A stretch of DNA of 9,857 bases from NCBI GenBank assembly GCA_017965685.1, contig JAGCPM010000211.1, positions 1-9,857 on the forward strand, given 5' to 3'. The notes under the pieces were generated by a model that searched no databases, had not been told where the DNA came from, and saw nothing but the letters and a program-made list of their open reading frames with translations. This stretch comes from Kiritimatiellia bacterium. GTDB lineage: Bacteria > Verrucomicrobiota > Kiritimatiellia > RFP12 > UBA1067. This document shows positions 1 through 6,235 of the stretch, in pieces. Position 1 is the first letter of the stretch. Each line of letters opens with the position of its first letter. The position numbers were made by a program, and so were the translations under genes.

Positions 1-187
1 AGCGCTTCTTGAACGAATCGACGCGGCCTTCGGTATCGACCATCGTCTTCTGTCCGGTGAAGTACGGGTGGCACGCGGAGCAGGTGTTCACGGTCATCGC
101 CTTCTTGGTCGAACGCGTGTGTATGACGTTGCCGCAGGCGCAAGTTATCGTCGCGTCGCCGTAAGCGGGATGTATGTCGCTTTTCAT
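1..187 (-). CDS. rpmE: 50S ribosomal protein L31 (3'-truncated by window edge)
   Basis: Structural protein of the large ribosomal subunit. The first 62 residues are visible and the C-terminus lies beyond base 1. The protein opens MKSDIHPAYGDATITCACGN, which matches the L31 family N-terminus. It has the zinc-binding cysteine set of the C+ form: CxC at residues 16 and 18, and CxxC at 36 and 39, followed by HPYFTGQ and the typical DTEGRVDSFKKR stretch. The ATG at 187 is preceded by an AAGGA Shine-Dalgarno at 198-202. The gene has its own promoter at 221-249, predicting a leader of about 27 nt. The presence of the cysteines suggests the zinc-bound housekeeping paralogue rather than the zinc-free version made under zinc limitation; this is family knowledge, not tested here. 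Confidence 0.96.
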   Translation of the reverse strand, partial: MKSDIHPAYGDATITCACGNVIHTRSTKKAMTVNTCSACHPYFTGQKTMVDTEGRVDSFKKR

Positions 188-220
188 CTGTTTGTCTTCC
201 TTTGCTGAAATGGAATGTGT

Positions 221-249
221 AGTATACTATTTTCCGGCGGAATTGGCAA
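221..249 (-). promoter_or_regulatory. Sigma-70-type promoter of rpmE
   Basis: On the minus strand, a -35 hexamer TTGCCA (244-249) and a -10 hexamer TATACT (221-226) are separated by 17 nt. The predicted start of transcription is near 214, about 27 nt before the rpmE ATG. It lies in the roughly 90-base gap between sdaA and rpmE, in which I see no gene and no convincing terminator. It shares the TATACT -10 with the other three promoters in the window but lacks their TTTGA extension and stop-codon overlap. Confidence 0.7.
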
Positions 250-275
250 GGGGGCAAATCGCAAAATCTTTCTCG

Positions 276-1469
276 CTATGTACGGGCCACCAATGTCGCT
301 GCAAGTCCTCCGCCGGAGGTTTCGCGGTAGAGCGAAGGAAGATCGTGCCCGGTCCTCAGCATCGTGGCTACGACCTCGTCGAAGGAGACGCGGTGGCGTC
401 CGTCCGAGAGAAGCGCCATTTCCGCGGCAACGACCGCGCGGTTGGCGGCGATTGCGTTCCGCTCGATGCATGGAATCTGGACGAGTCCCATCACGGGGTC
501 GCGGGTCAGCCCCAGGAAGTGCTCGAGACCGATTTCGGCGGCCGTTTCGCACTGCGGAGCGGTTCCGCCGTAGAGATACGCTGCCGCAGCCGCGGCCATG
601 GCGCAAGCAACGCCTATCTCGCCCTGGCAACCGACTTCCGCGCCGGAGATTGAACCGTTCGTCTTAGCCACGTTCCCGACCATTCCCGCAGTCTCAAGGG
701 CATGGACGAGCTCGCGCCTGTCACAGCCAAGCGATTCGGAAATATAGCGAAGCACTGCGGGTATCACTCCCGCGCTACCGCACGTAGGACCGGTTACGAC
801 GACGCCGAGGGATGCGTTTTCCTCGCTTGCTGCCGTGGCATAGGCGGCCAGGAGGGCCGTGCGGCGGAAATCCTTCTTGAGAAAGCGCGCCCTCTGGTAG
901 AGATTGCGAGCCCTTCTCGCGAGCTTGAGCCCGCCCGGCAACACTCCGTCGTGCGAAAGCCCGGCGTCAATCGACTTCCACATCGCATCAAGCACGTCTT
1001 CGAGATGTTTCGCGATATCGTCGCCTTCCGCGTCCTCTACGAGCTGCCAGATTGGGACGCCCGTCTTTTCGCATTCGGCGAGCACCTCTGCCATGTTGCG
1101 CCAAGGATAAACCTCAACCTCTTCACCAGTGCCGTCTTTTTCCTTCAATGCGCCGCCACCAACCGAATATACAGTCCAGAGGCTATCTGGCTCGCCGGGG
1201 ATCTCGAATGTCATTCCGTTGGGATGCATGGGCAGCAAGGCATCGCCGCGCCAAACGATCTCAGTGCGGTCCTCGCCCAGGACCATCGCTATCGCCCTGT
1301 CGGTGAAATGGCCCTTTCCCGTGGCCGCGAGAGATCCGTACAACGTGGCGCGGAAAAACTTCGCCTGCGGATGAGCCGCGAGATAACGTCGCGCCGCGTT
1401 GGCCGGCCCCATCGTGTGGCTGGATGACGGCCCGCAACCTATCCTGTAGAGTTCCTTGAGCGACTTCAC
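276..1469 (-). CDS. sdaA: L-serine dehydratase (L-serine ammonia-lyase), single-chain Fe-S type
   Basis: Converts L-serine to pyruvate and ammonia in the cytoplasm. The 397-residue product has the N-terminal SDH-beta region with GPSSSHTMGP (about residues 13-22) and TLYGSLAATGKGH. The C-terminal SDH-alpha region carries GPTCGSAGVIPAVL, KTNGSISGAEVGCQGEIG and PCIERNA. It is shorter than the roughly 455-residue E. coli SdaA. The family binds a labile 4Fe-4S cluster. The cysteines of GCQGE (residue 281) and PCIERN (334) are present. The cysteine expected in the LTCDP motif is Arg (residue 323, codon CGC at 501-503), and the C-terminal cysteine near the family's tail is also absent (the protein ends ATLVART). 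The start is set at GTG 1469, because an ideal GGGAGG ribosome site (1478-1483) lies 8 nt upstream; a TTG at 1475 is only 2 nt from it. The gene has its own promoter at 1500-1529. Confidence 0.93.
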   Translation of the reverse strand: MKSLKELYRIGCGPSSSHTMGPANAARRYLAAHPQAKFFRATLYGSLAATGKGHFTDRAIAMVLGEDRTEIVWRGDALLPMHPNGMTFEIPGEPDSLWTVYSVGGGALKEKDGTGEEVEVYPWRNMAEVLAECEKTGVPIWQLVEDAEGDDIAKHLEDVLDAMWKSIDAGLSHDGVLPGGLKLARRARNLYQRARFLKKDFRRTALLAAYATAASEENASLGVVVTGPTCGSAGVIPAVLRYISESLGCDRRELVHALETAGMVGNVAKTNGSISGAEVGCQGEIGVACAMAAAAAAYLYGGTAPQCETAAEIGLEHFLGLTRDPVMGLVQIPCIERNAIAANRAVVAAEMALLSDGRHRVSFDEVVATMLRTGHDLPSLYRETSGGGLAATLVART

Positions 1470-1477
1470 TTTCAATG

Positions 1478-1483
1478 CCTCCC
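1478..1483 (-). promoter_or_regulatory. Ribosome binding site deciding the sdaA start
   Basis: GGGAGG on the minus strand is a near-perfect Shine-Dalgarno. It sits 8 nt before the GTG at 1469 but only 2 nt before the in-frame TTG at 1475, so the GTG is the better start. The resulting protein begins MKSLKELYRIGCGPSSSHTM. Confidence 0.8.
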
Positions 1484-1499
1484 TTGCGTTTTTCTTGAA

Positions 1500-1529
1500 A
1501 GTATATCAAATCGCGCCATCACCGGTCAA
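1500..1529 (-). promoter_or_regulatory. Sigma-70-type promoter of sdaA, -35 overlapping the GH20-like gene's stop
   Basis: -35 TTGACC at 1524-1529, an 18-nt spacer ending in TTTGA, and -10 TATACT at 1500-1505. The TGA before the -10 also gives an extended -10 (TGA-TATACT). The predicted start is near 1493, giving a leader of about 24 nt that carries the ribosome site. The stop codon of the upstream GH20-like gene (1526-1528) is the TGA inside the -35 hexamer. Confidence 0.85.
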
Positions 1530-2815
1530 TCGCGAACGGCTGCCTCAAGCCGCGAATAGAGCGAATCCATCGTCGCGAAACCGGACTTCACCCAATCCGG
1601 CGTTCCGGGCGTGAAAACCGCCGGCTGACTCGCTTTGAGCACCTTCCACGCCTCGATTGCGCGCCGCACCCCTTCGTCGCCGACCTTCGCAAACTTGCGC
1701 GACTTTCTGCCGTTGAGCATGATATCGAAAAGCGGACTCGAGTTGTCCTCTTCGCAGCCGCAAAGCATGTGCAGCTTTCCATATTCGATCAACAGCCTTC
1801 CTCCGCCATTCGTCAGCATTATCAAGTCGAGTCTTTTCGCGAGCTCTTTCAGCGAAAGATCCTCTCCCTTCACGAGAGATGCGGTATCGACGAGCGGAGG
1901 GAGCGAAACGATCCATGGCTGCAAGTGCCCGTTGTCGCCCCAATCGGTAAGCAAAATTCCCTCCGCATTGTGCGCCAGCGCGGCCGAGACGGCCCTTCGG
2001 ATGTTTCGCCGCGACATTCCGAGCCTGCCAGAAAGCGCGTTCCAGGAGGATGTTCCCGGACAAAGCCTGTAGCGGATTCCCAGCGCTTCGTAGCGCTTAG
2101 CCACTTCCTCGAAGGGGAATGCGTCGCTATAACCCCAATCAAGCGCGATCACGCCATTTTCCTTTAGCCACGCGGCATGGGCCGGCCTCTTCCTGAAGAA
2201 GTCCGCCCAGACCATCGGAGTGGCGCCGCGTTTCTTCGCCTCGCGCACAATCTTTCCGAGAAACTCCAGATACGCCGCATCCTCGCCCACCTCTTTTATG
2301 TAGGCCGCGCTTCTCGCGTCCGGCGCATTAAGGTCGTAGACTTCATCCCCGCCGATATTCACGAGCTTCGACCGGAAGCACGGCAGCAGTTCATCATACC
2401 ACGATCCGACAAGTTCCACGCTCCGCGGATCGGTGACGCAAAGCGCGGTAGGTCCCGTTGTGAATGTTCCCCAAGGCTTTCTCGCGCCACCGTTCGGCGC
2501 TTCGGCGAGGTGCCTGTATTCCGGCTTTTCGAGCCAGCGTTCCAAATGGCCGAAACTGTTCTGGTTCGCGACGAGTGCCACGCCCTTCGAGAAGGCGTAA
2601 TCGTCCAGTTCTCGGACGTCCCTTGCGGTCAGCGGCGATGCATCGCGCCAGGCCGCCTCATGCCCGGTGTAGGCGAATGTATTCTCGGTGTAAAGCTCGA
2701 GTTCGCCATAGCCCAAGGGTGCGATGACATCGACAATCCGCTTGAGTTCCTCCATCGAAGGCACCTTCCCCCTGCTGATATCCAGCATGTACCCGAGCGT
2801 GAAGTCACCGGCCAT
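1526..2815 (-). CDS. GH20-like beta-N-acetylhexosaminidase family protein
   Basis: A probable exo-glycosidase acting on beta-linked N-acetylhexosamines. From the ATG at 2815 the product has 429 residues and consists of little more than a (beta/alpha)8 barrel. It opens with YMLDISRGKVPSMEEL, followed by ELYTENTFAYTGHEAAW (about 40-56) and ANQNSFGHLERWL (83-95). NIGGDEVYD (153-161) contains the Asp157-Glu158 pair used by GH20 enzymes for substrate-assisted catalysis. DWGDNGHLQPW (291-301) follows. The N-terminal GH20b domain common in full-length members is absent. The start is uncertain. The frame stays open back through the tRNA-Arg gene to an ATG at 2950, but that ATG lies between the tRNA promoter's -10 and its predicted start, so it should not be transcribed. 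No Shine-Dalgarno precedes 2815. Codons just before it would read ILLAGLVFFSSLAYA, which resembles a signal peptide core, so an upstream non-canonical start (TTG 2845 or GTG 2842) cannot be excluded. The exact substrate is unknown. Confidence 0.8.
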   Translation of the reverse strand: MAGDFTLGYMLDISRGKVPSMEELKRIVDVIAPLGYGELELYTENTFAYTGHEAAWRDASPLTARDVRELDDYAFSKGVALVANQNSFGHLERWLEKPEYRHLAEAPNGGARKPWGTFTTGPTALCVTDPRSVELVGSWYDELLPCFRSKLVNIGGDEVYDLNAPDARSAAYIKEVGEDAAYLEFLGKIVREAKKRGATPMVWADFFRKRPAHAAWLKENGVIALDWGYSDAFPFEEVAKRYEALGIRYRLCPGTSSWNALSGRLGMSRRNIRRAVSAALAHNAEGILLTDWGDNGHLQPWIVSLPPLVDTASLVKGEDLSLKELAKRLDLIMLTNGGGRLLIEYGKLHMLCGCEEDNSSPLFDIMLNGRKSRKFAKVGDEGVRRAIEAWKVLKASQPAVFTPGTPDWVKSGFATMDSLYSRLEAAVRD

Positions 2816-2832
2816 AGCATAAGCGAGAGAGG

Positions 2833-2865
2833 AAAAAAACACCAACCCTGCGAGGAGGATTGGTG
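2833..2865 (-). terminator. Intrinsic terminator of tRNA-Arg, sharing the tRNA 3' end
   Basis: On the minus strand, CACCAATCC (2857-2865) pairs with GGGTTGGTG (2840-2848). The stem is 9 bp with one G-U pair around an 8-nt loop, and seven T (2833-2839) follow immediately. The upstream arm contains the last five bases of the tRNA, including its CCA. The element would stop both tRNA transcripts and any read-through from the lysS operon. It ends only 17 nt before the GH20-like ATG. Confidence 0.82.
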
Positions 2866-2937
2866 GGACTGCCGGGAATCGAACCCGGAACCTACGGTTT
2901 AGGAAACCGTCGCTCTGTCCAGTTGAGCTACAGTCCC
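2861..2937 (-). tRNA. tRNA-Arg (anticodon CCT)
   Basis: A complete 77-base cloverleaf with CCA encoded in the DNA. The 7-bp acceptor stem is GGGACTG with CAGTCCC. The D stem is GCTC/GAGC. The anticodon stem ACGGT/ACCGT flanks the loop TTCCTAA, whose anticodon CCT reads AGG codons. The variable loop is AGGTT, and the T arm is CCGGG-TTCGATT-CCCGG. The discriminator base is A. A strong promoter lies directly upstream with a predicted leader of about 7 nt, and an intrinsic terminator is fused to the 3' end. Confidence 0.98.
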
Positions 2938-2950
2938 GCGTTGAGTGCAT

Positions 2951-2980
2951 AGTATATCAAAATCTCCTTTTGCACGTCAA
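2951..2980 (-). promoter_or_regulatory. Sigma-70-type promoter of tRNA-Arg, -35 overlapping the PP2C stop
   Basis: -35 TTGACG at 2975-2980, an 18-nt spacer ending in TTTGA, and extended -10 TGA-TATACT with the hexamer at 2951-2956. The predicted start is near 2944, about 7 nt before the mature tRNA. The stop codon of the PP2C gene (2977-2979) is the TGA of the -35. An AGGAG in the spacer is not a ribosome site, because it lies upstream of the transcription start. Confidence 0.88.
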
Positions 2981-3777
2981 CCCCTGGCGTCTGGCCCGGG
3001 AACGATCTTTATAACTATGGCCGAGTAATTATCCGTCGCGCCGCCTATGACGGTGTTCGCCGTCAGGCTCTTCAGCGCGTCTTCCGGCGTATTGGCACCC
3101 GCGAAAGCGCTTGCGATAGAGTCGAAATCCATCATACCGTAGAGCCCGTCGGAGCAGATGAGAAAATAGTCTCCCAGCTTTATATCGGCCTTGCGCCACT
3201 CAGGGAACACCTCTTCCTCTGCGCCGAGAGCGCGCGTGAGGACATGGGAGAATCTTTCGAGGTTCGCGGCGTCGCAACGCACCGATCCGGTGTTCTGGCT
3301 TGCAAGTTCCGTTGCCAGAGTGTGGTCGCGCGTAATCTGCTTGAGTTTTCCGTCGCGGTACAGATACACCCTACTGTCGCCTATGTACCCGATTACTCCT
3401 TCGCCGGTTCTCTCGTCCGCCAGGAATATGGCGATGGTCGAACCCATGTGCTCAAAACCGTTTTTCCTCGCGGCGGCCCTGATTTCGGAGTTCGCGGCGA
3501 CTATTCCCTCGTAGGCGCGCCTTATGCGCGAAGGATAAGAGGTTGCGCTTGAAACGGATTCGGCGAACAGGCGCTTTGCAATCGCGCTTGCCTCAGCCCC
3601 ACCCTGCCCGCCGCCCATGCCGTCCGCGACGCAGAAAGCAAGGCGTTCCGCGTCGACATAAATCGAGTCCTGATTCTCCTTGCGGACCAGTCCGATTTCG
3701 TTGCACGAGGCGACCTCGGCCGCGAACTTCGCGCCGCCTCTGCCGAACACCTCCGCCAGCTTTTCGACAAACTTCAT
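2977..3777 (-). CDS. PP2C-family Ser/Thr protein phosphatase
   Basis: Metal-dependent phosphatase that removes phosphate from Ser/Thr residues, probably including those placed by the kinase encoded just upstream. The 266-residue product has the full PP2C motif series: RKENQDS (32-38, metal Asp37), VADGMGG (50-56, metal Asp52), GSTIAIF, GYIGDSRVYLY (130-140), ITRDHTL, LTRALG, LICSDGLYGMMD (206-217) and GGATDNYSAIVI (245-256, metal Asp249). No membrane segment or extra domain is visible, so it is a stand-alone cytoplasmic enzyme of the PrpC/Stp type. The ATG at 3777 follows the kinase stop by 2 nt. An AGGGGG site at 3786-3791, inside the last kinase codons, is spaced 8 nt from it, so translation is coupled. 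A longer in-frame reading back to 3879 would lie inside the kinase gene and lacks conserved sequence. The stop TGA is embedded in the tRNA promoter. Confidence 0.95.
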   Translation of the reverse strand: MKFVEKLAEVFGRGGAKFAAEVASCNEIGLVRKENQDSIYVDAERLAFCVADGMGGGQGGAEASAIAKRLFAESVSSATSYPSRIRRAYEGIVAANSEIRAAARKNGFEHMGSTIAIFLADERTGEGVIGYIGDSRVYLYRDGKLKQITRDHTLATELASQNTGSVRCDAANLERFSHVLTRALGAEEEVFPEWRKADIKLGDYFLICSDGLYGMMDFDSIASAFAGANTPEDALKSLTANTVIGGATDNYSAIVIKIVPGPDARG

Positions 3778-3779
3778 TT

Positions 3780-4772
3780 TCACCACCCCCTGAAAACGTT
3801 TATGAGCGTCACGACAAGCACCTCTACCGCAATCGCCATCGCCGTCGCCGCGTACAGAAAACCCCTGTCGCGATACCACGGCAGATTGTCCGTCTCTTCG
3901 CCCATCATGGCCGCCTTCACACCCGTGCGCTTCAGGCCCGTCAACAATTCCAGCACTTTGCCCGCGCTATCGGGGCGCATCTCCGGATTCGGTATCGTCA
4001 TCGCCGTGACGAGCCGCGCCAGAAACGGCGGCGTTTCCGGCCTCAAGGTTCGCACGTCCGGGAATATCTGGCCGTTGAGAGCCTTCGCAAGGGAGTTCAT
4101 CGCGTTCTGGCCTTCGTTCGGACGCTTGCCGGTGATCATCTCGAAGAGGACCACGCCGAGCGAATAGATATCCGCCCTGCTGTCAACCGCGCTGGAATCG
4201 AGCATCTGCTCCGGAGCCATGTACGCAGGAGTTCCCACCACTCCGCCCGACCCGGTCAGCGAAACGTCGGTCGCCGTTTCGCCCATGAAGCGCGTTATGC
4301 CGAGGTCCGAAAGCTTCGCGGTGCCGTCCGCGGAAAAGAGTATGTTATCAGGCTTCACATCGCGGTGCACCATCGACTTCGACTCTACGAAGGCAAGGGC
4401 TCGCGCAATGTCAGTTGCGATTGTCACAACGCCCGGCAGCGAAATGAGACCATCCGACGCGATGAGGTCCTTGAGCGATCCACCCGCCATATACTCCATC
4501 GTTATGTAGCAGAGATGCGTTTCGGGATCGATTCCCGCGTCGTAGACCTCGACTATGTTGTGGTGCTTCGCCTGAATGGAAAGTTCCGCCTCGCGCTCGA
4601 AGCGCTCCACAAACCCCTCGTCCCGCCCGGCCTTTTCCGCGTCGAGAATCTTCACGGCGAGCTTGCGGCCAGTCTTCGGTTCCTCGACGAGATAGACCTC
4701 GCCCATTCCACCCTTGCCGAGCAGCATCGCGACCCGGTAGGCGCCGAACATCTGGCCGGGTTCGAGCATCAT
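3780..4772 (-). CDS. Hanks-type Ser/Thr protein kinase with C-terminal membrane anchor
   Basis: Transfers phosphate from ATP to Ser/Thr on target proteins. The product has 330 residues. The glycine loop GKGGMGEV is at 19-26, the ATP-anchoring Lys41 is in LAVKIL, and the helix-C Glu is probably Glu61. The hinge is MEYMAGGSL (92-100). The catalytic loop HRDVKPDN (136-143) has Asp138. The metal-binding motif is DLG (156-158) in place of the usual DFG. GTPAYMAPEQ is at 180-189 and DIYSLGVVLFEMITG at 201-215. A single hydrophobic helix at about 304-326 ends four residues before the C-terminus, so the kinase is tail-anchored with no PASTA or other extracellular sensor. The start is ATG 4772 (or the adjacent ATG 4769), 2 nt after the lysS stop. 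Only a weak purine stretch precedes it, which suggests reinitiation from lysS. The HRD arginine predicts regulation by activation-loop phosphorylation, opposed by the PP2C downstream. Confidence 0.95.
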   Translation of the reverse strand: MMLEPGQMFGAYRVAMLLGKGGMGEVYLVEEPKTGRKLAVKILDAEKAGRDEGFVERFEREAELSIQAKHHNIVEVYDAGIDPETHLCYITMEYMAGGSLKDLIASDGLISLPGVVTIATDIARALAFVESKSMVHRDVKPDNILFSADGTAKLSDLGITRFMGETATDVSLTGSGGVVGTPAYMAPEQMLDSSAVDSRADIYSLGVVLFEMITGKRPNEGQNAMNSLAKALNGQIFPDVRTLRPETPPFLARLVTAMTIPNPEMRPDSAGKVLELLTGLKRTGVKAAMMGEETDNLPWYRDRGFLYAATAMAIAVEVLVVTLINVFRGW

Positions 4773-4774
4773 CG

Positions 4775-6226
4775 CTATTGCGCTTTCTTCAGCTGCGGGA
4801 AGAGCACCACGTCGCGTATCGAATCGGTACCGGTGAGAAACATGACAAGCCTGTCCACGCCAAAGCCGAGCCCGCCCGTGGGCGGCATTCCGCATTCGAG
4901 CGCGCTGATGAAGTCCTCGTCGATCTTCTCCGTGTCCTCGCCGGCCTGGTTCTCTAGGGCTTTGCGCTGCTCGATGGGGTCGTTCTGCTCGGTGTAGCCC
5001 GGGCATAGCTCCCTGCCGGCCACTACGAACTCAAATACGTCAACGAGGCTCGGATCGTCCTTGCACGCCTTCGCGAGCGGTACGAATTCGTGCGGGATGC
5101 GCGTCACGAAGGTGGGCTGCATGAGGTTGCGCTCGATTAGCTTGTCATACACCTCATGCGTCAGCATGAGTTCAGTTGTCACGCCATCGAGTTCCAGATT
5201 CGTCTGCGTTTCGGCAGCCTTGGCCTTCGCCCTTGCGAGCTGTGTGGCGAAATCGAGCCCGAACCAATCCTCGCCCATCAGTTCCTTGACGAGGTCCTTG
5301 TAGGCCACGCGGCGGTAGGGCGGCGTGAAATCGATCGGGACCTTGTTCTCGCCGTATTCTATCACCCTCTTGCCGATCACCGTGTCGCAGAGGTGAGGAA
5401 GGAGTCCTTCCATTATCGCCTCCATCGAAGTGCGGTCGCCGTATGCCTCGTATATCTCGCAAACTGTGAATTCAGGGTTGTGCGTGCGGTCGATGCCTTC
5501 GTTGCGGAAGTCCTTGCCGAGCTCGAACACCTTGTTCATGCCGCCCACGAGCAGGCGCTTCAGGTAGAGTTCAGGCGCGATGCGCATAACGCAATCCTTG
5601 TCGAGGGCGTTGAAGTGCGAGAAGAAAGGCTTTGCGGCCGCACCGCCCGCCTGATCCTGAAGAATAGGCGTCTCGACCTCCACGAATCCCTGGCCCCACA
5701 GATACGTGCGTATCTCCATGAGGAGCCGCGAGCGGGTGAAGAACCTATCGCGCGATTCGTCGTTCGTCATAAGATCCACGTAGCGGCGGCGGTAGCATTC
5801 TTCCTGGTCGGCGAGACCGTGAAACTTCTCCGGCGGCTGTTCGAGCGCCTTCGCGAGCATCGTCCATTCCTTGACGACAAGGCTCTTCTCGCCTTTCTGC
5901 GTGGTGAAGAGCGTTCCCTCCGCGCCGATTATGTCCCCGAGATTGAGCTGCTTGAAAGCGGCGAACGCGGTTTCGCTTAGCTCATCGCGCTTGAAGATGA
6001 GCTGAAAGCGGTCCGTGCCGTCGTTCATCGTGCAGAAGTTCATCTTGCCCATCCGCCTGATTGTCAGAAGGCGGCCCGCCACCTTCGCGAAAGCGCCCTC
6101 GACAAACGTCTCGCGGACAGTCTTGAGGTCTGAATGGTCGTATCTCATGCCGAAAGGCTCGTAGCCCATGGCCTTCAGCGTCTCCATGCTCTGGAGGCGC
6201 TGCTGTCTGTATTCATTGTTCTCCAT
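4775..6226 (-). CDS. lysS: Lysyl-tRNA synthetase, class II
   Basis: Charges tRNA-Lys with lysine in the cytoplasm. The 483-residue product has the OB-fold anticodon-binding domain at about 45-125, with VAGRLLTIRRMGKMNF and TDRFQLIF. The class II catalytic core follows: motif 1 around GFVEVETPIL (180-189), RIAPELYLKRLLVGG (215-229), motif 2 FRNEGIDRTHNPEF (240-253) and motif 3 GGLGFGVDRLVMF (451-463). The length is usual for the family. The segment AGRELCPGYTEQND (403-416) differs from E. coli GREIGNGFSELND: the lysine-contacting Asn424 corresponds to Pro409, which may be a lineage feature. The promoter's -10 ends only 9 nt before the ATG, so the mRNA should have a leader of about 3 nt and no ribosome site. 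It is the first gene of an operon with the kinase and phosphatase. Confidence 0.97.
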   Translation of the reverse strand: MENNEYRQQRLQSMETLKAMGYEPFGMRYDHSDLKTVRETFVEGAFAKVAGRLLTIRRMGKMNFCTMNDGTDRFQLIFKRDELSETAFAAFKQLNLGDIIGAEGTLFTTQKGEKSLVVKEWTMLAKALEQPPEKFHGLADQEECYRRRYVDLMTNDESRDRFFTRSRLLMEIRTYLWGQGFVEVETPILQDQAGGAAAKPFFSHFNALDKDCVMRIAPELYLKRLLVGGMNKVFELGKDFRNEGIDRTHNPEFTVCEIYEAYGDRTSMEAIMEGLLPHLCDTVIGKRVIEYGENKVPIDFTPPYRRVAYKDLVKELMGEDWFGLDFATQLARAKAKAAETQTNLELDGVTTELMLTHEVYDKLIERNLMQPTFVTRIPHEFVPLAKACKDDPSLVDVFEFVVAGRELCPGYTEQNDPIEQRKALENQAGEDTEKIDEDFISALECGMPPTGGLGFGVDRLVMFLTGTDSIRDVVLFPQLKKAQ

Positions 6227-6235
6227 AGGAGTGAG

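Noticed and set aside
232..242. Palindrome TTCCG-G-CGGAA in the rpmE promoter spacer as an operator
   Set aside because: Arms of 5 bp with a single centre base are too short to separate from chance, and no second copy is seen in the window.
188..275. Terminator between sdaA and rpmE
   Set aside because: No stable hairpin followed by a T run on the minus strand; the gap is mostly the rpmE promoter and leader.
1470..1475. TTG at 1475 as the sdaA start
   Set aside because: It is only 2 nt from the GGGAGG site; the GTG at 1469 has the normal 8-nt spacing.
2816..2950. ATG at 2950 as the start of the GH20-like protein
   Set aside because: It lies immediately after the -10 of the tRNA promoter, before the predicted transcript start, and the first 30 codons would be the tRNA itself.
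3543..4997. Long plus-strand open frame (484 codons) opposite the kinase and PP2C genes, and similar ones at 702-1427, 2177-2902, 5156-5980 and 7583-8308
   Set aside because: They are antisense to genes with complete conserved motifs, have Arg/His/Pro-rich low-quality translations, and arise from GC-rich codon bias. No promoter or ribosome site supports them.
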